DNA from: Nemertoderma westbladi
Taxonomy: Eukaryota > Xenacoelomorpha > Nemertodermatida > Nemertodermatidae
Direction: 5' to 3'
Assembly: GCA_032718475.1 (NCBI GenBank)
Contig: JAUCBJ010000791.1
Location: forward strand, 1 to 39,956
DNA length: 39,956 nt
Positions within the stretch are counted from its first letter, which is position 1. Each line of letters opens with the position of its first letter. The notes beneath the pieces are model-generated. The model was not told the origin of the DNA, searched no databases, and was given only the letters and a program-made list of their open reading frames with translations. Both the position numbers and the translations under genes were made by a program. Positions 32,101 through 39,956 of the stretch are shown here, in pieces.

Positions 32101-35100
32101 CTTATTGGATCCTGGTAGTCAAATATCAGCTGTCGATCAAAAGTTAGCCAATGAGCTCGGCCTAAAAGGTAAAGAAACCTCGATTAAAATAGGCACAATC
32201 AACTCGGAAGGTAAACCAATAAAGTCTCTGTTAAGCTCCGTGGAGGTCTTGCCCACAGATGGTGATAGCTCGTTTGAAATATCTGACACCTGGGTATTAC
32301 CCAAACTTAATATTACACGTCAGCGATTTGATTGGCCAAAAATCAAGGGTTTTTGGACTCACTTACGCGATTTGAATTTACCGCGCATTGATTCGGATAA
32401 AGTGAGCGTTCTATTGGGTGCTGATGTATTTAATATTATTCGCCAGTTAGATTATAGGTCTGGTCCACCTGGTTCACCATCTGCTGTTCTTACTAATTTT
32501 GGTTGGGCTTGCACCTCGAATGTTCCGCTATTCCCATTGTGTGATAGTGAGCGGAGAGATATTTTACATACACATGTAGAAACTACCTCGAGTGCTCGTT
32601 CGCTGGTTAATCCAAAGTCCTCAGGTAGTTTGCATGATCTCGTAGCCGAATTCTGGAGAACAGAATCATTCGGTGTTAACCCTGGTGGTGACCTACCTCT
32701 TTCTAAGAAAGATGCCTTGGCTCTGGAGATGTTGAGAGACACCACTAGTTGCATAGATGGTCGCTATGAGACTGGCCTATTGTGGCGCTCCCCGTCTGTT
32801 TATCTCCCTGATAATTACCAGTCTGCTCTTAGGCGTTTAAAGTCCACTGAGAGACGCTTAAGTCGCGATTCCTCATTAGAAGTGCGCTATGACGAGATAT
32901 TGCGAAGCTACATTGATAAAGGATTCGCAGTTAAAGTTCCACCAGGAGAGCTAGAGGGCCCCCCTGGTCGTGTTTGGTATTTGCCCCACCACCCAGTAAT
33001 TAATCCGAATAAACCTAGTAAGATTCGAATAGTATTCGATGCCTCGGCTCGTTACCATGGTGTTTCCCTAAACGATAAACTCCTCCGTGGCCCGGATTTT
33101 CTCGCCAGTTTAGTAGGAGTCTTGTTGCGCTTTCGAGAGAAACATGTGGCGATTTCCGGAGACATTACTGCGATGTACCACCAAGTAGGAGTGCGGCGTG
33201 AAGACCAAGATTGTCTTCGCTTTCTCTGGGGTGGTGTTAAGCGTGATGGCCCGCCTGCGGTTTATAGGATGTTGAGACAGATTTTTGGTGCCATAGACTC
33301 CTCGTGCATCTGTTTTTACAATCTCCTTCGTACTGCTGAAGATAACAAATATATATTTCCAGATGTAGCCCCCAGAGTGGCTCTGTGTTTTTATGCTGAC
33401 AATTATTTCGATTCATGCAATACTGAATCTGAGGCGATTGAGCGTGTATCTCAGATGAAAGCGCTTCTCTCTTTGGGGGGATTTCATCTTGGGCAGTGGG
33501 TCTCATCATCTCGCCAAGTTCTAGGTTCTGTCCCTTCTTCTGATCTTGCAGACCCTTTGTTGAATCTTGATTTGGACGAATTACCGGTTGAGAGAGCGTT
33601 GGGTGTTCGGTGGAACTGTTCGAGTGATTGTTTTGTCTTTGAGCACAAAATTTCAGATTCTGATGCGCCCCCTAGCAGGCGGATTGTGCTTGCTAAAGTT
33701 GCCTCGCTATTTGACCCATTGGGGCTTATCTCCCCGGTTGTATTGGTTGCCAAGGTGCTCCTTCAGGATATATGGAGGCAAGTTACATCTTGGGATACCA
33801 AATTGCCTGATAATTTAGTTCTCCGTTGGCAGTCATGGCTCAAAGACTTGCCCAATATTGATCAAGTGTCGATCCCCCGTTGTTTATTTAATGATAATAC
33901 CTTTAATTCCAGCACTCAACTTCATTTATTTTCAGATGCTTCTGAACTTGGTTTTGGTGCTGTGGCCTACATTCGTACTGTGTATAGTTGTGGAGACATC
34001 AGTGTCTCGTTTACTATGTCTAAATCCCGTGTGGCGCCTGTGAAACAATTGTCCATCCCCAGACTTGAGCTTCAAGGCGCTATAACTTCCGTCCGACTGT
34101 CTGGACTTGTACAAAATGAACTAACTATTGAGTTTAATGATGTTTATTTTTGGGTGGATTCAGTAACTTGTTTGCGTTGGGTATTTTCGCAAAACTGCCG
34201 GTTTATGCCATTTGTTGCCCACCGTATTGGTGAGATATTGGATACCGCTGAGCCCCGGCAGTGGCGCTACGTACCTACTGCTGTGAACCCCGCTGATTTC
34301 TGTAGCCGTGGTATGAATGCGTCTGATTTGACACCTGATCACCCGTGGTTTTGTGGTCCCGATTTTTTGAAATTATCTGAGTCCGAGTGGCCTGATTTCC
34401 CTGTGGTTGATTTGAGACCTGATCCGGATGATTGTGAAATTAAAGTCACCTTTACTATAAGCTGTGACGTTATTTGGATATGTGAGTACATAAAACGTTT
34501 TTCTAATCTCGCACGATCTCGTATATTCCCCAATTTACAGCGGTGCATTGCCTGGATTAGCCGTTTTATATTTAATTCTCGCAATAAAGACTGCAGGTCC
34601 GGTCCTCTGTCTGTCAGTGAGCTTAACGATTCTTTAACCTTATTAATTAAAGCTGTTCAGTCGTGTGAATACCCCAATGAATTAGGAGACCTGCGCTCAG
34701 GAAAGGAGTTGTGTTCCAGTAGTTTCTTGTTATCTCTGTCCCCTTTTCTTGATGAAAATGGTCTGCTTAGAGTTGGGGGCCGTATAAAGTCCGCAGACTT
34801 ACCATATTCTACTCGTCACCCTATCATTCTTCCACACGACTCACACTTGACTAGACTGATTATCTATGATTTGCACGAGTCTATTGTCCATGAGGGTGAG
34901 GAATACACTCTAAATGTATATCAACAGCAATACTGGTCGCCCAGAGGTCGGTCCCTTGTACGTAAATTGATCAATAGGTGCACTTTCTGTAGAAAACGTA
35001 GAGCCCATCCTGAACCCCCGCTGATGGCCGCTCTCCCCCGCTCCCGTCTCTCACCCGCCACCTTTCCCTTCCTCAATGTAGGTTTGGATTTCTGTGGTCC

Positions 35101-36013
35101 GTTTCTCGTTCGGCATTTCCGAAAAACTGTGAAACGTTATTGCCTTCTAGGCACCTGTCTATTAACTCGTGCGGTTCACTTAGAAGTAACCCATTCGTTA
35201 GATACTGATTCATTTTTATTGGCCTTCCGTCGTCTGATTGCTCGCCGCGGTTCGCCCAGAATTGTCTACAGTGACAATGGTACGAACCTTGTAGCAGGTG
35301 AGAAAGAGCTCCGTGTGTGCCTTAAGGAGCTTAATCAGACAGTAATCTCTGATACTTTGTCTCAAAGAGGCATCCGTTGGGTTTTCTCCCCTCCTTCTGC
35401 ACCGCACTTCGGTGGCGTATGGGAGAGGCTAGTTAAATCCTCTAAGAAGGCCTTGAGAGCTGTACTCGGAAATCAGTGTGTAGGAGATGAACTGCTGCAT
35501 TCTGTTATAGTTGAAGTTGAACACTTGCTAAACAGCCGTCCCTTGACCCACGTCAGCGTAGATCCTGACGAACCTGAAGCTCTAACGCCGCATCATATTT
35601 TGCTTGGTAGACCAAACCCCAATCTACCTCCAGTTCTGGTTGACGATTCAGACATAAGTTCTCGTCGTCGTTGGCGCGCTACTCAGGCCTTGACTAATCA
35701 GTTCTGGTCCCGTTGGATGAGAGAGTATGTCCCGTCTCTGATTGAGAATAGGAAGTGGTTAAAGTCCCGCCGTAGCTTGTGTAAGAATGACATTGTGCTT
35801 GTCATTTTCTCTGACACACCGCGCGGTCATTGGCCCTTGGGTCGTGTTCTAGAGACCTTTCCCGGACGTGATGGAATCGTCCGGACCGTGCGTGTGCTCG
35901 TGCGTGGTAAAGAATATACCCGTCCAGCTGTGAAAGTGTGCCTGTTGGAAGAGGCAGGCGAGGTGGGCCACTTTGAAACTGAAAGTAAATGTAACTCTAC
36001 TGTCGAGAGTTAG
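29168..36013 (+). CDS. BEL/Pao gag-pol polyprotein (2281 codons)
   Basis: One uninterrupted frame. The first ATG is at 29168 (MSDAESDIVSG). Residues about 225-285 form a charged coiled coil. About 625-800 is a DUF1759-like capsid region (PIDPFDGSPIKWPGF). About 855-925 is a Cys/His zinc-knuckle region (CSCCELSH, CFVC). The aspartic protease is at about 980 (ALLDPGSQIS). The RT spans about 1285-1450, with GDITAMYHQV and CFYADNYFDS. RNase H begins near 1585 (LFSDASELGFGA). Integrase has HHCC-type residues near 1885-1945 (LHESIVHEGEE, CTFC) and core acidic residues in GLDFCGP, YSDNGTN and WERLV (about 1973-2085). The C-terminus is DUF5641-type (WRATQALTNQFWSRW). The RT active site reads YADN where YxDD is usual. 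Asn there may occur in relatives, so loss of activity is not proven. The product would make virus-like particles and insert cDNA copies. Confidence 0.92.
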   Translation: MSDAESDIVSGATSGGLPAKGNGSLHGSLSSPRLGDGTLTSDGEDKSRLEPLESRPGSSDTGTRFEGFDTADLEEDPDIAFYPADDLEASPAVTDSQRPIRLKDAKITRANTKRRLTCLAAKLHSLVDSRGSRTLIQGFLGELNEDFDDCVRSHSKCLQYLDPGTDSKSKAIEEEWLAAVHEGYRRCRSEAESYLASRRGEPSSAGGSKSKVSSSRSPGGGINSSKRQLEDKRLKLQQFERDRELREKELVLNNRKQLRRLQNEVELLELSVRTEEIENREAGVANLRERVLADFLEDEDSNRAGGVQPVLNYPLASRRSNPFPGLPLSDPVTQLTVIHVSVSSGTSSNEITSNNILQSSCQSCPIIDTVFKPSQCNSSLTTNTVSDCNMNRKSGVIFSISSGSFVQSLPVPIISSVESVPVRVLSKDTTGNNFINVSVPNFVAVEHPTTATLPRFNQRTIFPFDSNSINKYKPLSNCNSTWALSSPEFVPRGFASPDSNLVSGLKGVCAPVSYMYGGSTNDSVHCVPCTATGLRPEYASDPVYRPSGQPFGGPERCPGRPIVNEPSSEPVVSATYDLPSFSSRPVNRSKVSGRVDDWIDFPDSDDRSDALFGGHGPIDLQALFKVPIDPFDGSPIKWPGFISSFRALVHDRIPNDAIRLSILRNLLSPEIRNSVAATIDDPTLYYETLRDIRRIYGDKHLIASSHIKQLFSVQNVNSSDFESLKSFSLKLHGSVSALDKCGYKDDLYSANNLNVLVDKLPNPLQHEWSKKVVAIQPGRPSLKDFDDWISYKVSCGRAIESTLKIRPSSNTSQPQVKHNNNPRILRKKSKAVTPKSSTFSPTVLATGGGPSKQLESEKCSCCELSHTVEDCDKFKKLSLAERAELVREKGMCFVCLKTRHRAADCSIKEPCKAPSGCKKRHHTLLHDAPPVYGNSKSSRFRSKHVGSTSCDSTPSTVALQIVPLRVRSSAGKVVETFALLDPGSQISAVDQKLANELGLKGKETSIKIGTINSEGKPIKSLLSSVEVLPTDGDSSFEISDTWVLPKLNITRQRFDWPKIKGFWTHLRDLNLPRIDSDKVSVLLGADVFNIIRQLDYRSGPPGSPSAVLTNFGWACTSNVPLFPLCDSERRDILHTHVETTSSARSLVNPKSSGSLHDLVAEFWRTESFGVNPGGDLPLSKKDALALEMLRDTTSCIDGRYETGLLWRSPSVYLPDNYQSALRRLKSTERRLSRDSSLEVRYDEILRSYIDKGFAVKVPPGELEGPPGRVWYLPHHPVINPNKPSKIRIVFDASARYHGVSLNDKLLRGPDFLASLVGVLLRFREKHVAISGDITAMYHQVGVRREDQDCLRFLWGGVKRDGPPAVYRMLRQIFGAIDSSCICFYNLLRTAEDNKYIFPDVAPRVALCFYADNYFDSCNTESEAIERVSQMKALLSLGGFHLGQWVSSSRQVLGSVPSSDLADPLLNLDLDELPVERALGVRWNCSSDCFVFEHKISDSDAPPSRRIVLAKVASLFDPLGLISPVVLVAKVLLQDIWRQVTSWDTKLPDNLVLRWQSWLKDLPNIDQVSIPRCLFNDNTFNSSTQLHLFSDASELGFGAVAYIRTVYSCGDISVSFTMSKSRVAPVKQLSIPRLELQGAITSVRLSGLVQNELTIEFNDVYFWVDSVTCLRWVFSQNCRFMPFVAHRIGEILDTAEPRQWRYVPTAVNPADFCSRGMNASDLTPDHPWFCGPDFLKLSESEWPDFPVVDLRPDPDDCEIKVTFTISCDVIWICEYIKRFSNLARSRIFPNLQRCIAWISRFIFNSRNKDCRSGPLSVSELNDSLTLLIKAVQSCEYPNELGDLRSGKELCSSSFLLSLSPFLDENGLLRVGGRIKSADLPYSTRHPIILPHDSHLTRLIIYDLHESIVHEGEEYTLNVYQQQYWSPRGRSLVRKLINRCTFCRKRRAHPEPPLMAALPRSRLSPATFPFLNVGLDFCGPFLVRHFRKTVKRYCLLGTCLLTRAVHLEVTHSLDTDSFLLAFRRLIARRGSPRIVYSDNGTNLVAGEKELRVCLKELNQTVISDTLSQRGIRWVFSPPSAPHFGGVWERLVKSSKKALRAVLGNQCVGDELLHSVIVEVEHLLNSRPLTHVSVDPDEPEALTPHHILLGRPNPNLPPVLVDDSDISSRRRWRATQALTNQFWSRWMREYVPSLIENRKWLKSRRSLCKNDIVLVIFSDTPRGHWPLGRVLETFPGRDGIVRTVRVLVRGKEYTRPAVKVCLLEEAGEVGHFETESKCNSTVES

Positions 36014-36022
36014 GGCCGGCGA

Positions 36023-36432
36023 TGTTACAAACTGCCCTTAAATCCTGCTGGTTATCGCTTGGTAGTTTAGCCCATCGTTATACTAGCTTAGGTATATTAG
36101 TGCAATACACACCGTTTATGTTACACTGCTTCCCTGTAGGAAGGTTGCCCCATGGCCCTGCTTTCTGTATCTATATATAGGATTTGATCATTCTTAGTAG
36201 GCCTATTCTACCTTATTCTTAACGTGTTTTGCACCAGTAATTCTTGTATTTGTTTGAACATATAAGTAGAACCGATCTGGAGATACCCTATGTACTGATG
36301 TAAAACTTATTTCAATATACGTAACTTGACATAATTATAACTACGTCTTTTCAAGATTAAATAGGCCTAATGAAATAACGATCCCGACGAAACTCGAAAC
36401 CACAACGCCAATTCCAAATTCTGTGGTTTACA
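36023..36432 (+). repeat. 3' LTR of the BEL/Pao element (410 bp)
   Basis: It has the same termini as the 5' LTR but differs by about 118 missing bases, by several short indels (for example an extra CCAAATT-type stretch near 36412-36420) and by scattered substitutions. It has TATATATAG where the 5' LTR has TGCCAATAG. Confidence 0.92.
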
Positions 36433-36791
36433 ATGATATTTATTATATTGTATAATATCCCATTCCCATGCATAGACGAATACCATATCGCACTAAATAA
36501 TATACAAAAGGCAATAAGAAAAACCTACAAGATAAATTCCAATATCTTCACTTAACATTACAAATTCCATGAAATTCCCATATCTTATTATTAAATACAC
36601 ACACTCTTGTGTTCCTGAGACTGTATTCGCATGTGAGGGGCGGGAGCTTCAAATCACAATTATTGCTACGGGCGATAAAACTAACTGCACCAGTAAAAGT
36701 TGAGTCCAAGTGAGTCAATTTAGTGACCCCAGGCCGAATAAAACTGAGGATATACCTTTATTTACGCTTAACTTGAAATCATAAGCAACAT
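36433..36791. promoter_or_regulatory. Intergenic stretch with FBH1 poly(A) signal
   Basis: No gene is seen between the 3' LTR and the FBH1 stop codon. On the minus strand an AATAAA hexamer lies at 36762-36757, about 30 bases past the FBH1 stop. This suggests a very short 3' UTR. No GT-rich downstream element was confirmed. Confidence 0.5.
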
Positions 36792-38897
36792 CTATAGTTC
36801 TACAATGACAGGCCCTAAAGTTCCCTCAATACGATTCGACACCAACTCATCCATGCCCTTATATAGAGAGACGCTGCAATCCCCGCAGATACTCCCTGGA
36901 TCCAGGGTCCCAACCGAGATACCGTCGCGGATATAGACCGCGGGACGACTCAACGAGAGAACCCCCGCACCGGTAGCGCAATCCGCGTCGTGTACCGCGT
37001 TGGGAACCCTCATACTGCATTGCGATCCGGACTGGATCCCGCTGGACAACCCGGCCCGATGGAACCGGTCACCGACTACCGCGAAACACAAAGCGAGTTT
37101 CTTATTAACAATGAGTTGTCGTTTAGCGCGAGTCGCCGCGACGTACAGCAGGTTGTACTCGTCCCTCGGAAATCCTCGCAACGACTTGATCAACGACTCT
37201 ATACGGAGTTCGCCCAACGCGATCCCGTTCCACGCGGTCTCCCTCGGGGTCTGCAGATAGTCGTCGTACAGCTGCACACAATCGAACTCCAACCCTTTAG
37301 ACTTGTGGGCCGTCGTGAGGACGACGTTAGGTTTGAGTTTATCGATATCTACGATTCTACTTTCAACCTCCCGCAACAACCTAGGAAGACTCGCCCCGTA
37401 TCGCTCAACCAACAACAGTTTCCACACGATGTCCTTTTCTCCGGCTTTAACTCGGTAATGCTCTGTCATTTCCTTAAGATTTTGAAACCTCTCGAATTGC
37501 CTCTTAACAAACCATTCGCGGACACGATGTCTCTCTCCTTGGACGAACCACTTACAGGCGTTTAGTAAGAATTGGGTGTCGAGGAAAGAGATCCCTCCAG
37601 GGAAACCGATAGTAACAGAAGAGCAAGACGGATCGCTTACTAAGTCAACGGCCTGGCAGAAAACGCTGAAATTACTGCGACAGATGATCGCCGTCTGTTG
37701 GGCCACTGGCGTCTCATCCGGGGATCCACATTGGTTGTAGTAGCTGAAGGGCCGAGTCCCTACCCACCCGGGTTTATTGGAGCCCAAGAGGAGTTGATCC
37801 CTGGAGGAGCTGGACTCCTCCCCCATCAGCGCCTCCCGTATCGTCTGTCCGACGTAGGCGATCGCCGGCCCGAATCGGAAGCTCTGCGTGAGATGGAACG
37901 TGCGACTGGCGCGGATCGAGGACAGGATGTTAACGGCGCCGCGGAACCCGTAGACCTGTTGGTTGGGGTCCCCGACCAGGATCTTAGCGCATCGTTGACT
38001 CATAATGATATCACGGGCGCACGGCGAGCAGTCCTGCGCCTCGTCGACGAGAATACAACCGAAGTTGTAATCCTTACAGAGATCCGGCCTAGTCAGTTGC
38101 CACAACTTTAGATACCCATCGTGGGTTATCGCGACATCTTTGTTGTTCTTATCCGCCGCTTTCCGCCACACATCGCGACTCTCACGACAAGCCCGTTCGA
38201 TATCTTCCGGTTTGAGTTTCCGACTCTTTCCGGTCTCCTCGGAATCTTCTTCTTCCGAGAACTCGAACTCTTCCGGGACGTGTTCCTTCCCGAGTTGGTC
38301 ATCATCCGAAGCCATAAAGTTCTCGAGGGTTTTTATCACGAGTTTGGCGCGCGTGAATATACACCCGGATCCCTTCCCCATCTCGAGTTTATACGCGATG
38401 GAATCGTTGCGGAAACTCCCGCACAACTTCGGTTTGGACTGCGATTTATTCCGGTATTGTTTCCCAACGTCGTTGTAAGCTAACGAGTGTAACGTCTTGC
38501 AAACAACGTTAGGAGGGAAGCTAGCACTAGCGTAGATAGCGATCGCCTTGTTGTAACAGATGTAAAGAAAGCGAATGTGAGGCCGAGATTTCGCAAACTC
38601 TCTCAGAGTTGTTGTCTTTCCTGTACCGGCGAACGCGATTATTTTAACGCACTCGCATTGCGCGAGAGACAACGGGTGCTTGATGATCCGTAACTGTTCG
38701 TGGGTTAGCGGTAAGGGAGGGGGCGGTTGTCTGGAGGGCGATATATCCGATAGGGTACGGAAGACTGCTTGTCTGGGGGGTGGTCGCTCCATGAAGGCCT
38801 TGGTACGGGTGAGTCCTTCCTCATTCTCGTACATGTGTAACCCGTGGTAGACATTGTAATACAAGTAGAAAGGGGTGCCAAACCGCTGGTAGAATAT
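36792..38897 (-). CDS. FBH1: FBH1 (FBXO18) F-box DNA helicase, last exon: complete helicase domain and C-terminus
   Basis: FBH1 is a superfamily 1 (UvrD-type) 3'-5' helicase and SCF ubiquitin-ligase subunit that limits RAD51 filaments at stalled forks. This exon starts after TACCATTCCAG (acceptor AG at 38899-38898) with IFYQRFGTPFYLYYNVYHGL and ends at TAG 36794-36792. Helicase motifs in exon codon numbering: Walker A AFAGTGKTTT near 90, TLHSLAYND near 135, Walker B LVDEAQD near 285, motif III GDPNQQVYGFRGA near 310, motif IV TQSFRFG near 338, motif V TTAHKSKGLEFD near 530, motif VI NLLYVAATRAKRQL near 583. An acidic insert (EEFEFSEEEDSEE) sits near 210. The C-terminal Cys residues resemble the family's tail. 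All catalytic motifs look intact. The whole helicase is on one exon. Confidence 0.95.
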   Translation of the reverse strand: MFYQRFGTPFYLYYNVYHGLHMYENEEGLTRTKAFMERPPPRQAVFRTLSDISPSRQPPPPLPLTHEQLRIIKHPLSLAQCECVKIIAFAGTGKTTTLREFAKSRPHIRFLYICYNKAIAIYASASFPPNVVCKTLHSLAYNDVGKQYRNKSQSKPKLCGSFRNDSIAYKLEMGKGSGCIFTRAKLVIKTLENFMASDDDQLGKEHVPEEFEFSEEEDSEETGKSRKLKPEDIERACRESRDVWRKAADKNNKDVAITHDGYLKLWQLTRPDLCKDYNFGCILVDEAQDCSPCARDIIMSQRCAKILVGDPNQQVYGFRGAVNILSSIRASRTFHLTQSFRFGPAIAYVGQTIREALMGEESSSSRDQLLLGSNKPGWVGTRPFSYYNQCGSPDETPVAQQTAIICRSNFSVFCQAVDLVSDPSCSSVTIGFPGGISFLDTQFLLNACKWFVQGERHRVREWFVKRQFERFQNLKEMTEHYRVKAGEKDIVWKLLLVERYGASLPRLLREVESRIVDIDKLKPNVVLTTAHKSKGLEFDCVQLYDDYLQTPRETAWNGIALGELRIESLIKSLRGFPRDEYNLLYVAATRAKRQLIVNKKLALCFAVVGDRFHRAGLSSGIQSGSQCSMRVPNAVHDADCATGAGVLSLSRPAVYIRDGISVGTLDPGSICGDCSVSLYKGMDELVSNRIEGTLGPVIVEL

Positions 38898-39384
38898 CTG
38901 GAATGGTAAAATTTCACCAAAATTGTATAAGTATCTATTAATCAAATCTAAAGACGTGCGTGCGTTATTAGATTAATAACTGTTAGATCTGATGAACTCC
39001 TATCGGAAATAACCATCAATGGGAAGTGGTATGATTTCACTTCCTTAATTATTAATTAAAAATTGATAATTAACCCACCATATTAATTCCTAATTAAATC
39101 TTTAAATTCTCCCAGCTGGGATTAATGCAGTAATGTCATTCTAACTTTTAGTGAGTTAATGCAAATTACAATATTAAATTAATATTGACATTATTTTAAG
39201 CCGTCAACATAATAAATAAATAATTAATTGTTGAAGAATGTTATGTTTATGCAGGATGACATTAAACAAAGCTTCGTGTTTAACATGCAGGGTAAATGGG
39301 GTCGAACTCTGGACCTCTGATTTGGCAGCTTACTCAACCAATATTTCTTTGCTACCGGTAGAAATAATAAAATATGCGACTTAC
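38898..39384 (-). other. FBH1: FBH1 intron (487 bp)
   Basis: AT-rich intron with donor CAG|GTAAGT (minus strand, boundary 39385/39384) and acceptor CCATTCCAG. It joins codons cleanly: THLQ in the upstream exon and IFYQRF in the next, phase 0. Nothing else is recognised inside. Confidence 0.85.
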
Positions 39385-39956
39385 CTGTAAGTGTGTAGCT
39401 ACACAATATAAAGCTTCCACTATGTATATAATCAGACATTGTGTTTGACACAAAGTAATTAAACGCCTAACGGATTGAGCATCTGGAGACAGAATCGCCA
39501 AACAGGCGACCAACGAACCAACACTCAGCACGGCATCGCTATCAGACACTTTACGCAGACAGGCCTCCGCCAACGGAAACTGACGGTGGAGTTTCAGCTG
39601 GGAAATAATGTCATCAGAATTCGAAGGTTCGTGAATATTTCTGAAGGTTTTCATTTTCTTTATTAGTTGGATAAGACAATCAGCGCTTGTGATTCCATCA
39701 CTGTCGATATCTTCTGTTAAGGTTTCTTTGCATTCTAGAACGAGTCTCGCTACATCCGATTGATTATCGACTGTAAACTGTTGAGATTCCACCCTAATAT
39801 CGTCTCGATTACAAACCTTAACCATATAGAAAGTTCTCTTCCACGGGAGAAATGTCTTGCCCATTATTATACCATTGAACCTTTTGCAACAGCAAGTTAC
39901 ATTCAAATATAGATCGAACGCGGGTACCATCGCAAATATGTTCTCTAACACTTCTA
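39385..39956 (-). CDS. FBH1: FBH1 (FBXO18), F-box exon (5' end beyond window)
   Basis: The open frame runs from the window edge to donor CAG|GTAAGT. It begins EVLENIFAMVPAFDLYLNVT, then CCCKRFNGIIMGKTFLPWKR and TFYMVKVCNRDD. This is an F-box (LP...L-x-N-V-x-x-VC-x-x-W-like pattern) that would bind SKP1, followed by the PWK segment characteristic of FBH1. The remainder (LHRQFPLAEACLRKV, SVGSLVACLAILSPDAQ, VEALYCVATHLQ) matches the helical region between F-box and helicase in FBH1. The start codon and any PIP-like N-terminal motif lie to the right of the window. The F-box start is cut by the edge, so its first residues cannot be judged. Confidence 0.9.

Larger units (their letters stand above)
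28523..36432 (+). mobile_element. BEL/Pao LTR retrotransposon, full length (7.9 kb)
   Basis: The element comprises a 5' LTR (28523-29048), a primer-binding site, one long gag-pol frame and a 3' LTR (36023-36432). Both LTRs begin TGTTACAAACTGCCC and end TGTGGTTTACA. Domain order PR-RT-RNase H-IN in a single frame with gag, the DPGS protease and a C-terminal DUF5641-type region identify the BEL/Pao superfamily. No env-like frame is present. The 5 bp flanking the element (TTATC left, ATGAT right) do not match, so no target-site duplication is visible. The sequence just before the 3' LTR (AGTTAGGGCCGGCGA) is a weak polypurine tract. Confidence 0.92.

Noticed and set aside
29746-35407. Minus-strand frames across the BEL/Pao coding region
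   Set aside because: Shadows of the gag-pol frame with no recognisable domains.
36990-38483. Plus-strand frames opposite the FBH1 helicase exon (up to 191 codons)
   Set aside because: Antisense shadows of a GC-rich conserved exon with all helicase motifs on the minus strand.

Overview
The window is animal nuclear DNA, most likely from a marine or freshwater invertebrate; the phylum cannot be fixed from sequence alone. The evidence is GT-AG spliced genes for two conserved eukaryotic proteins, an intact BEL/Pao retrotransposon, remnants of Helitron, non-LTR and other retroelements, and introns packed with minisatellites. No prokaryotic gene organisation is present.

Left half (1 to about 24,660, + strand): six consecutive exons of an ABCC (MRP1-like) ABC transporter at 105-534, 9548-9802, 16830-17180, 19845-20132, 20625-20801 and 24489-24656. 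They run from the linker before transmembrane domain 1 to the Walker B region of nucleotide-binding domain 1. All internal junctions fall between codons, and the joined frame is open. The 5' part of the gene lies left of the window. The exons after Walker B are not found in the remaining 15 kb.

Four of the five introns are dominated by tandem arrays: a 35-bp GC-rich repeat (about 200 copies, split by a hAT-like element), a 13-bp repeat (about 180 copies), a 24-bp pyrimidine-rich repeat (about 80 copies) that runs into a 3' splice site, and a 35-bp repeat (about 100 copies) whose unit is the end of the preceding exon plus its own 5' splice site. The 7-kb intron between exons 9548-9802 and 16830-17180 also holds a decayed Helitron, a tRNA-like sequence, a 53-bp-arm palindrome and a non-LTR retrotransposon tail.

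Middle (24,900 to 36,432): a transposon-rich interval. It has remnants of an LTR-type pol gene (RT plus integrase, + strand), an RNase H fragment (- strand), an unidentified decayed coding stretch, and a broken non-LTR ORF1 with a PHD-like zinc finger. Next comes a BEL/Pao element (28,523-36,432) with an uninterrupted 2281-codon gag-pol reading frame but two unequal LTRs and no visible target-site duplication.

Right end (36,792 to the edge, - strand): the 3' portion of FBH1 (FBXO18), an F-box protein and UvrD-type DNA helicase. It is in two exons, with the whole helicase on one 2.1-kb exon. It points toward the ABCC exons, so the two host genes converge on the transposon cluster.

The most unusual observation is that the minisatellite filling the intron 20,802-24,488 was amplified from an exon/intron boundary. 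The real splice donor is therefore followed by about 100 near-identical donor copies. A neighbouring intron has an array that merges into its acceptor, and another exon is bracketed by poly(C) and poly(G) tracts that could pair in the transcript.
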